This document shows positions 1 through 7,628 of a DNA stretch of 34,117 nt, in pieces. The stretch comes from Patescibacteria group bacterium. Its GTDB lineage: Bacteria > Patescibacteriota > Minisyncoccia > Phycocordibacterales > UBA2100. Location: contig WFZM01000004.1 in the NCBI GenBank assembly GCA_015489565.1, positions 1 to 34,117 on the forward strand, written 5' to 3'. Each line of letters begins with the position of its first letter. The first letter of the stretch is position 1. Below the pieces are notes generated by a model that was not told the DNA's origin, did not search any database, and saw nothing but the letters and a program-made list of their open reading frames with translations. Both the position numbers and the translations under genes were made by a program.

Positions 1-19
1 ATATTTATATAAAAATAAA

Positions 20-1003
20 ATGACGCTAAGCGACAAGGAAAAAGAAGCTTTAAAAAAAGAAGCTGCAGAAAAAAGCAGTATAGCTTTTTTGCTGGAGCAA
101 ATAAAAAATATAGAAAAGAAAAAGTCAGAATCCGAAGCTCTACTTGAAGATCCGGAAATGAAAGAGCTTGCCCAAGCGGAGCTTGAAGAGCTTAAAGTCC
201 AAGAAGAAAATATATATTTGGAAATAAAGAAGGTCATAGATAAAGAAAAAGAGGAGCAAGAATTCCCAAATGAAATAACTCTTGAGCTTCGCGCAGGCGC
301 AGGAGGTGACGAAGCTTCGCTTTTTGCATACGAGTTGGCCGACATGTACATAAAATATGCAGAAAAAAAGGGCTGGCAAGTGGCAGTTGTGGACGAATCA
401 AGAAACGATCTGGGTGGATACAAAGAAGCCATATTTACAATAAAGGGTGAAGGAGTCTATAAGACCCTTATGTATGAGACCGGAGTACACAGAGTCCAAA
501 GAGTGCCCTCCACGGAAAAACAAGGGCGCATACATACATCAACCGCTTCTGTCGCCGTTTTGCCCATATATAAACAAACTACGGTAGAAATAAAAGAGTC
601 TGATCTTGAAATAGACTTCTTTAAATCCGGCGGAAAAGGGGGTCAAAATGTAAATAAAGTTGAAACTGCCGTCCGTATTACTCACAAGCCTACGGGCGAG
701 GTGGTAAAATGCTCCGCAGAGCGTTCACAGCAAAGAAACAGAGAGAAGGCGATGCAAATGCTGGCGTCAAGACTTCAGCAAGCGGAAAACGAAAGGCTCG
801 CCAAAGAAGCGTCGTCCGAGCGGAGCGCGCAAATAGGACGCATGGACAGGTCAGAGAAAATACGCACTTACAACTTCCCACAAGACCGCATAACAGACCA
901 CCGCATTAAAAAGAGCTGGTCAGGCATAGAAAAAGTCATGCAGGGAAATCTGGATGAAATTATAGAAACTCTGCACGAAGAGATGAGTAGAATTCAAAAT
1001 TAA
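20..1003 (+). CDS. prfA: Peptide chain release factor 1
   Basis: Class I release factor that reads UAA/UAG and triggers hydrolysis of peptidyl-tRNA on the ribosome. The GGQ catalytic tripeptide is at residues 207-209 in the context SGGKGGQNVNK. The anticodon-like tripeptide is PST at 163-165 (VQRVPSTEKQGR), which fits the PxT signature of RF1 and not the SPF of RF2. The protein has 327 aa, about 30 fewer than E. coli RF1, the loss being at the N-terminal helical domain. The start is only 19 nt from the window edge, so upstream signals cannot be judged. It lies directly upstream of rpsB, which has its own promoter overlapping the end of this gene. The identification is firm; the exact start is less so. 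Confidence 0.95.
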   Translation: MTLSDKEKEALKKEAAEKSSIAFLLEQIKNIEKKKSESEALLEDPEMKELAQAELEELKVQEENIYLEIKKVIDKEKEEQEFPNEITLELRAGAGGDEASLFAYELADMYIKYAEKKGWQVAVVDESRNDLGGYKEAIFTIKGEGVYKTLMYETGVHRVQRVPSTEKQGRIHTSTASVAVLPIYKQTTVEIKESDLEIDFFKSGGKGGQNVNKVETAVRITHKPTGEVVKCSAERSQQRNREKAMQMLASRLQQAENERLAKEASSERSAQIGRMDRSEKIRTYNFPQDRITDHRIKKSWSGIEKVMQGNLDEIIETLHEEMSRIQN

Positions 1004-1007
1004 ATTG

Positions 1008-1035
1008 TTGCATTTTTTTTAAAATATTGTATCAT
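1008..1035 (+). promoter_or_regulatory. Promoter of rpsB operon
   Basis: TTGCAT (1008-1013), a 16-nt spacer and TATCAT (1030-1035). The ATG of rpsB follows 9 nt after the -10 box, so the transcript would start almost at the start codon. Inferred from pattern only. Confidence 0.6.
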
Positions 1036-1044
1036 AGCGCGCAT

Positions 1045-1710
1045 ATGTCAAATAGTAATATAATAAAAGAACTTCAAGAAAAAGGAGCGCATTTTGCGTA
1101 TTCCAAATCAAAGAGACACCCATCAGCGGCAAGCTATATTCTGGGACGCAAAGATAGTAAAGAAATTTTTGACCTGGAAAAAACACTTGAAAAAATGGAT
1201 GAGGCTAAAAAACTTATCAAAGAAACACTTGAAGCTAAAAAAGATGTGCTTTTTGTGGGTACAAAAAATGAGGCTAAAGCAGCCGTAAAGAAAGTTGCAG
1301 AGTCTTTGTCCATGCCTTATGTAAATATTCGCTTTGTAGGTGGCACCATAACAAACTTCCCCGAGATTAAAAAGCGTTTATCAAGACTTTTGGACTTGGA
1401 GGCAAAATTTGCTGCCGGAAATTTGGAGGGTTATACCAAAAAGGAGAAGTTGCAACTTGAAAGAGAATTAAATAAACTCAACGAAAAGTTCGGGGGTATA
1501 AAGAAAATGAGTAGCTTGCCGGCCTTGCTTGTCGTGGTAGACCCAAAACATGAAGAGATAGCTGTTAAAGAAGCAAAAGACAAGGGTATCAAAGTTGTAG
1601 CTATAGCTAACAACGATTGTAACTATGATGAGTTGGATTTGGCAATACCTGCAAATGACAGCTCCAAAGATGCTATTGAATATATCTTGGATTATATTAC
1701 TAAAAACTAA
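1045..1710 (+). CDS. rpsB: Small ribosomal subunit protein uS2
   Basis: Ribosomal protein S2, bound at the head-body junction of the 30S subunit. The order of conserved blocks matches the family: LFVGTKNEA, RFVGGTITNFPEI, LPALLVVVDPKHEEIAVKEA and AIPANDSS near the end. The usual IPVVAIVDTNCDP block reads IKVVAIANNDCNY here, a small departure. A TTG at 1027 would extend the frame, but it lies inside the predicted promoter, so the ATG at 1045 is chosen, giving 221 aa. It is followed 32 nt later by tsf, the usual rpsB-tsf pair. There is no Shine-Dalgarno. Confidence 0.96.
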   Translation: MSNSNIIKELQEKGAHFAYSKSKRHPSAASYILGRKDSKEIFDLEKTLEKMDEAKKLIKETLEAKKDVLFVGTKNEAKAAVKKVAESLSMPYVNIRFVGGTITNFPEIKKRLSRLLDLEAKFAAGNLEGYTKKEKLQLERELNKLNEKFGGIKKMSSLPALLVVVDPKHEEIAVKEAKDKGIKVVAIANNDCNYDELDLAIPANDSSKDAIEYILDYITKN

Positions 1711-1742
1711 CTAAAAATAATAAATTTAACTATCATAAGCCT

Positions 1743-2324
1743 ATGAGCATAAGTTTGGATGATGTAAAAAAACTAAGAGAAGAAACCGGGGTTTCAATAA
1801 TGCAATGTAAAAAAGCACTTGAGGAAGCTGACGGTGATTTTGAAAAAGCGCGTGTTATTTTGCGCAAAGTAAGCGCACAAATAGCGGAAAAGAAAGCTGA
1901 CCGTGAACTTGGTGCCGGAGCGGTGCAAGCTTACGTACACGCCGGAAATACCGTAGCGGGTGTGGTTGTGCTATCTTGTGAGACAGATTTTGTTGCCAAA
2001 AATGAAGAATTTGCAGCACTTGCAAAGGATATAGCTATGCATGTTGCAGCGATGGCTCCACAATTTATATCAAAAGACGATGTAAAAGACGAAGATATAG
2101 CTGCAGCCAAAGAAGTTTTCAAAGAAGAGGTGGCAGACAAACCGGAAGATTTGCAAGACAAAATACTTGAAGGAAAAATTAATTCTTACCTGGAAGATAA
2201 GGTACTTATGGAGCAAGCATTCATAAAAGACCCTTCAAGAAAGATAAAAGATTTGATAAGCGAAGCTACTCAAAAGTTTGGCGAAAGAGTAGAGATAACT
2301 CGTGCAGAGCGTTTCTCTGTTTAG
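1743..2324 (+). CDS. tsf: Elongation factor Ts (short form)
   Basis: Nucleotide exchange factor for EF-Tu. The N-terminal UBA-like module (VKKLREETGVSIMQCKKALEEADGD, residues about 8-32) and the TDFV motif that inserts at the EF-Tu nucleotide site (SCETDFVAKNEEFAAL) are intact. At 193 aa it has only one core repeat, against about 283 aa in E. coli; Thermus-type EF-Ts is similarly short. The upstream gap to rpsB holds no Shine-Dalgarno (ATAAGCCT before ATG). The next gene begins 3 nt after the stop, so the two are probably translated from one mRNA. Confidence 0.96.
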   Translation: MSISLDDVKKLREETGVSIMQCKKALEEADGDFEKARVILRKVSAQIAEKKADRELGAGAVQAYVHAGNTVAGVVVLSCETDFVAKNEEFAALAKDIAMHVAAMAPQFISKDDVKDEDIAAAKEVFKEEVADKPEDLQDKILEGKINSYLEDKVLMEQAFIKDPSRKIKDLISEATQKFGERVEITRAERFSV

Positions 2325-2327
2325 TCT

Positions 2328-2684
2328 ATGTTAGCTGAAATCAGCTTAGTAATTTCAAGTATTATTTTTATCGCTTTTAACTTTGCGCTTTACTTGGAGC
2401 GAAAAAAAGGGGTAAAGCGGTTTCAAGACCTGCGTGAGAAGATGGACACGAAGGTATTGAGGCTCTGGGCCCTTTTTTTGAATTTTAAAAAAGAAATGCG
2501 AAAGCGGTCTTTCTATTGCAAAGCACGCTATTTTTTCTTTCGCGTTTTAGCTATTTTTTTACAGGGAATTAAAGTTTTGGCTGCGTATCTTGAAAGAAAA
2601 AGCAAAAAAGGATTGCAAAAGATAGAAAAGGCGGAAGCCTCCAAGCACCTTCAAGAAATCCAAAAACTTAAATCCAGTTTATAA
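2328..2684 (+). CDS. Small basic membrane protein, unknown
   Basis: I do not recognise this 118-aa protein. It starts with one hydrophobic segment (about residues 3-22, LAEISLVISSIIFIAFNFAL). A Lys/Arg-rich stretch follows, then a second moderately hydrophobic stretch (about 66-86, ARYFFFRVLAIFLQGIKVLAAYL) and a charged helical tail. This suggests an inner-membrane protein with a cytoplasmic basic tail. It sits between tsf and mnmA with gaps of 3 and 2 nt, so it belongs to the rpsB-tsf-mnmA operon. That tight spacing is the main reason to accept it as a real gene. Function is unknown. Confidence 0.7.
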   Translation: MLAEISLVISSIIFIAFNFALYLERKKGVKRFQDLREKMDTKVLRLWALFLNFKKEMRKRSFYCKARYFFFRVLAIFLQGIKVLAAYLERKSKKGLQKIEKAEASKHLQEIQKLKSSL

Positions 2685-2686
2685 AA

Positions 2687-3850
2687 ATGAAGAGTAAAAA
2701 AACAGTTTATCTAATGCTGTCCGGGGGCGTAGACAGCAGTGTAAGCGCTTACCTACTGAAAAAGGCGGGCTTTAAAGTTGTAGGGGTATATTTTAAGCGC
2801 TATAAACCTGATGGAGACAAGAGTATTTGCAAAGAAGACGGGCTCTCAGCTCAAAAAGTTGCAGAGGAGCTTTGCATTGACTTTAAGGTCTATGACTTAG
2901 AGAAAGAATACAAAGAAAAGGTCTTTGAATATATGTTAAATAGTTACAAATCCGGACTCACTCCAAATCCGGATATTTTATGCAACCGAGAAATTAAATT
3001 TGGAGAATTCGCAAAAAGAGCTTTTAAAGAAGGGGCGGATTATATAAGCTCGGGACACTATGTAAGACTTGCTTTTTATATTTATATCTTAGGCCTTGGC
3101 TTTCGTGTACCTAGATTTTTATTTAATAAATTGAAATTCCTAAATCATAAAGTCCTAATACAAGAAGGCAGAGATAAAAATAAAGACCAGAGTTATTTTT
3201 TAAGCCAAGTCAGTCCGGAAATTTTAGAAAGAAGCATTTTCCCTCTTGGGAAAATGAAATCAAAAAGAGATACTCGCAAAATTGCCGAAAGGATAAAAAT
3301 CCACACAGCCAAGCGGAAAGACTCTCAAGGCATTTGCTTTATAGGTAAGAAAATCAAGCTTAAAGATTTCTTAAAAAAATACATAAAGCTCAGTCCAGGC
3401 TTCGTCTATGACTTAAAAGGCAGAAAAATAGGCAAGCATGAGGGAGTGGAACTATATACCATTGGCGAAAGGCGCGGATTCAAGCTCTTCCCGGACTTTC
3501 AAAGTGATAATACACCGGCTCTTTATGTTATAAGAAAAAATCTTGATGATAAATCTTTAGTAGTGGGTAGCAAAAAGGACTTTGAAAGAGAAAATGCAAA
3601 AATAAAATTTTTAAAAGGAGACAAACTTAATACATTTAAAAGCATTGATTTAAATAAAAGATACCTTTTACGAATAAGGCACAGAGGTGAAAAAAGCTAT
3701 TGCAAGATTTTGGAGCTAGATAATAATTCTTTGCTTCTTGAGCTTGAAGAGCCTGTTTTTGCCCCCAGCCCCGGGCAGTTCTTGGCTCTTTATGACAAAG
3801 ATAAGTTGTTGCTAAGCGCAGAGATAAAAGAGCTTTTGCCTGAGATTTAA
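2687..3850 (+). CDS. mnmA: tRNA-specific 2-thiouridylase MnmA
   Basis: Adenylates and thiolates U34 of tRNA(Lys/Glu/Gln), receiving sulfur through a relay. The PP-loop ATP site SGGVDSS is at residues 12-18. The catalytic cysteine is C99 in NPDILCNREIKF, and the second cysteine is C217 in KDSQGICFIG. NKDQSYFLSQV is also conserved. Between GHYVRL and NKDQSYF the usual short segment is enlarged by a hydrophobic, aromatic-rich insertion (about residues 129-153, YIYILGLGFRVPRFLF...), which is not typical of the family. It begins 2 nt after the preceding stop and ends the operon. No sulfur-donor gene is nearby. Confidence 0.95.
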   Translation: MKSKKTVYLMLSGGVDSSVSAYLLKKAGFKVVGVYFKRYKPDGDKSICKEDGLSAQKVAEELCIDFKVYDLEKEYKEKVFEYMLNSYKSGLTPNPDILCNREIKFGEFAKRAFKEGADYISSGHYVRLAFYIYILGLGFRVPRFLFNKLKFLNHKVLIQEGRDKNKDQSYFLSQVSPEILERSIFPLGKMKSKRDTRKIAERIKIHTAKRKDSQGICFIGKKIKLKDFLKKYIKLSPGFVYDLKGRKIGKHEGVELYTIGERRGFKLFPDFQSDNTPALYVIRKNLDDKSLVVGSKKDFERENAKIKFLKGDKLNTFKSIDLNKRYLLRIRHRGEKSYCKILELDNNSLLLELEEPVFAPSPGQFLALYDKDKLLLSAEIKELLPEI

Positions 3851-3898
3851 AAGTGTGGCGGCCTTGGGTCATCATACTTTTTTATTTCAAAATCAATA

Positions 3899-3907
3899 TG
3901 TTAAAAT
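3899..3907 (+). promoter_or_regulatory. Extended -10 promoter
   Basis: TG-T-TAAAAT, 6 nt before the ATG at 3914. A leaderless transcript is predicted. Confidence 0.55.
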
Positions 3908-3913
3908 AGCCTC

Positions 3914-4738
3914 ATGCAAATATTGGTCAAAAAGATGGACGGAGAGCTGGAACCGTTTGATATTGAAAAGTTAAAAAGTTCTTTAAGAAATGCAGGTGCA
4001 AGCGAAAGAGCGGTTGAAACTATAAGCAATCATCTGGCATCTGAGATTTACAACGGCATAAGCACACAGGAAATTTATGCGCATGCATTTGAAATATTAA
4101 AACATTTTGAAAAAAAGCCTGTGGCGGCAAGATACTCTCTTAAAAGAGCAATATTTGACCTGGGCCCCTCCGGCTTTCCTTTTGAGCAGTTTATAATGGC
4201 GGTCTTTACTGAACTGGGTTATAAAAATGCACGTGCCGGAGTATCTATGCAAGGGCGCTGTGCTCCACACGAGCTGGATTTTTTAGCTCAAAAAGATGGA
4301 AGAACAATAGGAGCAGAACTCAAATTTCACAATACGCCGGGCTACAAGACAGATTTAAAAGTGGCTCTTTATGTTTCTACTCGCTTTGAAGACTTAAAAA
4401 AAGCGGATCACAAAATAGATGAGGGTTGGTTAATAACAAATACCAGATTTACTAAAAATGTGATACGCTTTGCAGAGTGTTCCGGTTTAAAAATACTGGG
4501 CTGGGATTATCCTTACGGAGCCGGGCTTTTGCAAATAATAGAAAAATCCAAAGTCCATCCCATAACCGCACTGGTGAGCCTGAAAAAATCTCAAAAAAAA
4601 GAACTTATGGAGCGTGATATTGTAACTTGCAAGCAAGCTCTCAGAATAATAAAGAAAAACGGCTCCTTGGGCTTGCAGCTTGACAACTTTGAAGAGGTGG
4701 AGGAGGAATTACGCTCGCTTTGTAACGGTTCAGTTTAA
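3914..4738 (+). CDS. ATP-cone domain fused to PD-(D/E)XK nuclease
   Basis: Two modules are visible in 274 aa. Residues about 1-85 read as an ATP-cone (VKKMDGELEPFDIEKLKSSL ... ISTQEIYAHAFEIL ... AARYSLKRAI), the regulatory nucleotide-binding domain best known from ribonucleotide reductase and NrdR. Residues about 88-200 look like an Mrr/restriction-endonuclease-like fold: E91, HELD with D122, then E135-L-K137, a D-x(12)-ExK catalytic pattern. The C-terminal about 50 residues are helical and charged. It is monocistronic, with its own extended -10 promoter and a terminator. A nucleotide-gated DNA endonuclease is an inference; the substrate and any partner are unknown. No methyltransferase lies next to it, so a classical restriction-modification pair is not supported. 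Confidence 0.8.
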   Translation: MQILVKKMDGELEPFDIEKLKSSLRNAGASERAVETISNHLASEIYNGISTQEIYAHAFEILKHFEKKPVAARYSLKRAIFDLGPSGFPFEQFIMAVFTELGYKNARAGVSMQGRCAPHELDFLAQKDGRTIGAELKFHNTPGYKTDLKVALYVSTRFEDLKKADHKIDEGWLITNTRFTKNVIRFAECSGLKILGWDYPYGAGLLQIIEKSKVHPITALVSLKKSQKKELMERDIVTCKQALRIIKKNGSLGLQLDNFEEVEEELRSLCNGSV

Positions 4739-4772
4739 AATATAGTACGAGCTAAAAAATTAAAAGACATTG

Positions 4773-4801
4773 AAAGACTTGCCGCAAGAGCAGGTCTTTT
4801 T
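4773..4801 (+). terminator. Intrinsic terminator
   Basis: AAAGACTTGC / GCAGGTCTTT stem of 10 bp (one G-U pair) with a short loop, ending in a T run. It follows the ATP-cone/nuclease gene. Confidence 0.75.
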
Positions 4802-4840
4802 GTATAATGGAAGCATTAGTAAAATTAATTATTATTGAAT

Positions 4841-5404
4841 ATGGAGATGATTAAAAAGTATTTATCACAAATAATAGCTTTTCTCTTGGGTTTTTTTATA
4901 GCTTTTAGTTTTCTGTACTTTTATAAAAACGAGAAAAAGGATGAGGAAATAAAGCAACTGGAGACAGCAGTGCAAGAAGAAGTAGCAAGCACTACAGAGG
5001 CTGAGGAAAAGCTTGTAGAAGAGCTAAACAAAAATAGCAATGAGGCTATAATAGCGCAAAACGCAAGCACTACGGACGAAGGCAGCTTTGATTATATAAA
5101 GGTGAGCGACCAGAAAGCCGGCAAGTCTATAGATGTGGCATATGCCAAGGCAGACTTTCCTTTCTGGCTTGTGGTGCATATGGAAAAAGATGGTAAAATC
5201 TGGAATGCCTTGGGTGCGCGCAGAAAAGAAGCAGGAGAATACACAGGTGTAGTGGTTCCGCTACTTGCAGGCACGAAAGCCGGAAATAGATACTGGTTGG
5301 TACTCTACAAGGATAATGGAGATAAAATGTTTGACCTGAAAACTGACTTTCCTGTTAAAAACAAAGATGGCAAGTTTATAATGGTTGATTTCAAAGCTTT
5401 GTAA
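4841..5404 (+). CDS. Membrane-anchored DUF7282-like protein
   Basis: 187 aa with one N-terminal transmembrane helix (about residues 8-28, LSQIIAFLLGFFIAFSFLYF). A charged, coiled-coil-prone linker rich in Glu, Lys and Thr follows (about 30-80), then an exported domain (about 84-187). That domain has DQKAGKSIDVAYA, WLVVHMEKDGKIWNALG, GVVVPLLAG and YKDNGDKMFDLKTDFPV, which resembles the DUF7282 beta-sandwich family; I am moderately sure of this. The role is unknown, presumably at the cell surface. A TTG at 4835 is in frame, but the ATG at 4841 is the better start. A TATAAT lies at 4803-4808, 32 nt upstream. It ends just before a strong terminator, so it is probably monocistronic. Confidence 0.75.
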   Translation: MEMIKKYLSQIIAFLLGFFIAFSFLYFYKNEKKDEEIKQLETAVQEEVASTTEAEEKLVEELNKNSNEAIIAQNASTTDEGSFDYIKVSDQKAGKSIDVAYAKADFPFWLVVHMEKDGKIWNALGARRKEAGEYTGVVVPLLAGTKAGNRYWLVLYKDNGDKMFDLKTDFPVKNKDGKFIMVDFKAL

Positions 5405-5426
5405 GAGAGCTTACCAGCTTGTGGTT

Positions 5427-5462
5427 AAAAAGCGGCTCTTGCTACGCAAGAGCCGCTTTTTT
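5427..5462 (+). terminator. Strong intrinsic terminator
   Basis: AAAAGCGGCTCTTG paired with CAAGAGCCGCTTTT around a short loop, followed by T residues. It ends the DUF7282-like transcript. The A run on the 5' side means it could also act on the other strand. Confidence 0.9.
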
Positions 5463-5474
5463 ATAAACTTTTTA

Positions 5475-5483
5475 TGTTATAAT
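5475..5483 (+). promoter_or_regulatory. Extended -10 promoter of mgtC-like gene
   Basis: TG-T-TATAAT with the -10 box at 5478-5483, 7 nt before the ATG at 5491. There is no obvious -35. Confidence 0.65.
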
Positions 5484-5490
5484 ACCCTTC

Positions 5491-6003
5491 ATGTTAGATG
5501 CACAATATTTAGACATTTTTTTGCGCTTGTTGGCAGCTGCCGCGTTCGGGCTTCTTATAGGCTCTGAAAGAACATTGGCCGGAAAAGTAGCCGGTATGCG
5601 AACATACGCTTTAGTATCTCTGGGCTCAGCCCTATTTGTGATAACGGGACTTCTTATTACTAACGCATATTTGGACAGGACCCCTTTTGACCCGGCAAGG
5701 ACTCTGGGGAGCATAATTACCGGTATAGGTTTTATAGGTGCAGGCTTGATTTTAATGCGAGACAAACTGGTCAGAGGCTTGACCTCTGCGGCGGGTCTTT
5801 GGGTCTCGGCCGGAGTTGGCGCGGCTGCAGGTTTTGGCTTCTATAAACTGGCCTTTTTCAGTAGCATACTTACGGTTTTGATTTTTACTGCGGTCTGGTT
5901 CTTAGAATTCGGCCTGAAAAGATGGTGGACGGCCAAGGGTCCTAAAAAAGAAGAATCTACTGAAAGAAAGCGCAAAACTTTAAAAGCGAAAATGAATGAC
6001 TAG
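5491..6003 (+). CDS. MgtC/SapB family membrane protein
   Basis: 170-aa integral membrane protein of the MgtC/SapB N-terminal family. Visible signatures are LLIGSERTLAGKVAGMRTYALVSLGSALF (about residues 21-50), then PARTLGSIITGIGFIGAGLIL (about 68-88) and GLTSAAGLWVSAGVGAAAGFG (about 95-115). Four to five hydrophobic helices span residues 10-140, followed by a very basic cytoplasmic tail. Members are linked to Mg2+ stress and to control of the F1Fo ATP synthase in some pathogens; the biochemical activity is not settled. The last codons overlap the start of the following nuclease gene by 8 nt, so the two are translationally coupled. Confidence 0.92.
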   Translation: MLDAQYLDIFLRLLAAAAFGLLIGSERTLAGKVAGMRTYALVSLGSALFVITGLLITNAYLDRTPFDPARTLGSIITGIGFIGAGLILMRDKLVRGLTSAAGLWVSAGVGAAAGFGFYKLAFFSSILTVLIFTAVWFLEFGLKRWWTAKGPKKEESTERKRKTLKAKMND

Positions 6004-6790
6004 ATTTTACAATCCAAAAAGAAATGCGGCTTGGAATTACGGCGGAAAAAATTGGAAACTCTCACGGTCTAAAATAGACTTGTTCTTAGACTGTCCACGC
6101 TGTTTTTACCTAGACAACAAACTCGGAGTAGCGCGCCCTCCCGTATATCCTTTTAATTTGAATTCCGCTGTAGACGCATTGCTTAAAAAAGAATTTGATA
6201 TTCACAGAAAAGCGCAGAGCAAGCACCCGCTGCTTGATACATACGGCATAGATGCTGTGCCTTTCCAGCATGAAAAAATGGACGAATGGAGGGACAACTT
6301 TAAAGGGGTACAATTTTTTCACGAAAAAACAGCAATGACCATAAGCGGGGCTGTGGACGATATTTGGATTAATCCTGCCGGAGAGCTTATTGTGGTAGAT
6401 TACAAGTCAACAAGCAAAGACAAGCGCATAGAAGCACTGGATGAGGACTGGCACGACGGCTATAAGCGCCAGATGGAAGTCTATCAGTGGCTCTTAAGAC
6501 AAAACGGTTTTGAAGTTTCAGATACCGGATACTTTGTATACGCCAATGCAAGCAAAGAAGAAGAAGCCTTTGACGGAAAACTGATATTTGACGTAACCTT
6601 AATAGCCCACAAAGGAGACGACAGCTGGCTGGAGCCAACTATTTTACAAATCAAAAAAGTCTTGGAAGACCCGCGTGTACCCCTTGCTTCTCCTGAGTGT
6701 GACTACTGCAGATACAGAGAAGCGGCCGGCCAAGCCCTGGTAAAACAACAAAAAAGCAAAGCTAGTCATTCCTCAAAGAAAAATAAATAG
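5996..6790 (+). CDS. RecB/Cas4-like PD-(D/E)XK nuclease
   Basis: 264 aa, single nuclease domain. The motif series is SKIDLFLDCPRCFYLD (residues 25-40), GAVDDIWINPAGE (D121 or D122), VVDYKST (D135, K137) and the RecB-type helix KRQMEVYQWLLRQ with Q159. Two CxxC pairs (C33/C36 and C235/C238) bracket the domain, as in iron-sulfur or zinc-binding members of the PDDEXK_1/AddB/Cas4 group. No helicase domain, cas genes or CRISPR array are present in the window, so it is a stand-alone nuclease of unknown pathway. It overlaps the mgtC-like stop by 8 nt, and its 3' end overlaps the convergent membrane-protein gene by 29 nt. The C-terminus is Lys/Ser-rich and probably disordered. Confidence 0.9.
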   Translation: MTRFYNPKRNAAWNYGGKNWKLSRSKIDLFLDCPRCFYLDNKLGVARPPVYPFNLNSAVDALLKKEFDIHRKAQSKHPLLDTYGIDAVPFQHEKMDEWRDNFKGVQFFHEKTAMTISGAVDDIWINPAGELIVVDYKSTSKDKRIEALDEDWHDGYKRQMEVYQWLLRQNGFEVSDTGYFVYANASKEEEAFDGKLIFDVTLIAHKGDDSWLEPTILQIKKVLEDPRVPLASPECDYCRYREAAGQALVKQQKSKASHSSKKNK

Positions 6791-7238
6791 AAATTATTAT
6801 TATCAAGATAGCCAGAGCGCTAAAAAAGAGCTTGTACTTTAGAAGGAATATGGAGCCGGAAAGCCCTAAGCCCAAAAGCGCCACTATTGGTGCTACACAA
6901 GCGGTACAAGTTGCGGTACCAACTATAGCCGCAAAAATCGCTGTCAGAGCGGTGCCGGAGCTTCCATAAATAGGGAGGGCGGGCTTGCAAGTTTTGCTGG
7001 GGTTTCTCCATCTGTAAATTTGCACCATTAAAGAAAGGGCAGAAAGTATCGCCAAAATCAAAAGAAGCAAGACGTCTTTAGAATTGTAAGTGCTGATTTG
7101 GAAAGTGAAATTATTGCCGGGTATCGTCAAGACCGGAACAGCCACAAAAAGTAATAAAAAGATTATAAAGCTCGCCACAAAGACTCCGGCGCAAAGAGGC
7201 TTTTTGATTATCTTTAATACTTTAATCAATATCTGCAT
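6762..7238 (-). CDS. Four-helix membrane protein with CTAC motif
   Basis: I do not recognise the family with certainty. The 158-aa protein has about four hydrophobic helices (roughly residues 16-38, 55-73, 97-125 and 133-155). It carries a cysteine pair in TATCTACVAPIVALLGLGLSG (C111, C114), at a position reminiscent of small metal or redox membrane proteins such as MerT. No soluble partner is next to it, so metal transport is only a guess. The 3' end runs 29 nt into the nuclease gene on the other strand. A TG-G-TAGAAT box ends 7 nt before the ATG, which supports this start and a leaderless transcript. Confidence 0.7.
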   Translation of the reverse strand: MQILIKVLKIIKKPLCAGVFVASFIIFLLLFVAVPVLTIPGNNFTFQISTYNSKDVLLLLILAILSALSLMVQIYRWRNPSKTCKPALPIYGSSGTALTAIFAAIVGTATCTACVAPIVALLGLGLSGSIFLLKYKLFFSALAILIIIISIYFSLRND

Positions 7239-7245
7239 GTGATAT

Positions 7246-7254
7246 ATTCTACCA
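7246..7254 (-). promoter_or_regulatory. Extended -10 promoter of CTAC membrane protein
   Basis: On the minus strand TG-G-TAGAAT, 7 nt before the start codon at 7238. Confidence 0.45.
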
Positions 7255-7363
7255 TACCGAATCTAGGTTTCGTACCTAATTGCTAACAAGATTTTCCGCT
7301 AGAAACTTTGTGTTTAGAACTTGGAAGCATCCAAATGTGATTTTTAATGTTTGAGACATTCTT

Positions 7364-7407
7364 AAAATTAACCTTATAACGTCGATCGACATTATAACGT
7401 TAATTTT
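7364..7407. repeat. 44-bp near-perfect palindrome
   Basis: Two 22-bp arms around GATC, with only two mismatched position pairs. The right arm contains GATCGACATTATAACGTTA (7384-7402). An exact inverted copy of this 19-mer occurs at 33974-33992. It could be a regulator binding site or a hairpin; no regulator can be assigned. Confidence 0.75.
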
Positions 7408-7614
7408 AACTAACAAGCCTGGAATGAAATTCTGAGACAAGCTTGAAAATATTTGGAACTTAAAGCTCTTGAGCTAATTTGTTTACAGGCTGTTTTGAGT
7501 ATTTTCAGAGACTTAAAATCTTGGAAAACTTTGTTATATTATTGTACGCAATGGAACTGGGTGCGTGCCGTCTTTGTGTTAATGAAAATCAATAGCAATT
7601 TATTTAAAAATGTG

Positions 7615-7620
7615 TAAAAT
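7615..7620 (+). promoter_or_regulatory. -10 box of alaS
   Basis: TG directly followed by TAAAAT, ending 8 nt before the ATG at 7629. No clear -35 is seen. A longer leader from an upstream promoter is not excluded. Confidence 0.45.
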
Positions 7621-7628
7621 AAAGCAAT

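Larger units (their letters stand above)
7239..7628. other. Intergenic region upstream of alaS
   Basis: 390 nt without a gene between a divergent membrane protein and alaS. It holds a small hairpin AATGT-ttgag-ACATT (7346-7360), the 44-bp palindrome described separately, a hairpin AGCTC-tt-GAGCT (about 7463-7474), and the alaS -10 box. A short ACGCA/TGCGT pair lies near 7550-7565. I see no tRNA or other known RNA. The hairpin density suggests a regulatory region. Confidence 0.6.

Noticed and set aside
4807..4854. 15-codon mini-ORF (ATG at 4807) overlapping the start of the DUF7282-like gene
   Set aside because: Its ATG overlaps the TATAAT box, so it would not be transcribed from that promoter; no other support.
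5996..6790. CRISPR adaptation locus (Cas4)
   Set aside because: No repeat-spacer array and no other cas genes in the window; the nuclease only shares the fold and Cys pattern.
7364..7407. dif/XerCD recombination site
   Set aside because: The palindrome is longer and centred on GATC, and lacks the two 11-bp arms with a 6-bp spacer of dif consensus.
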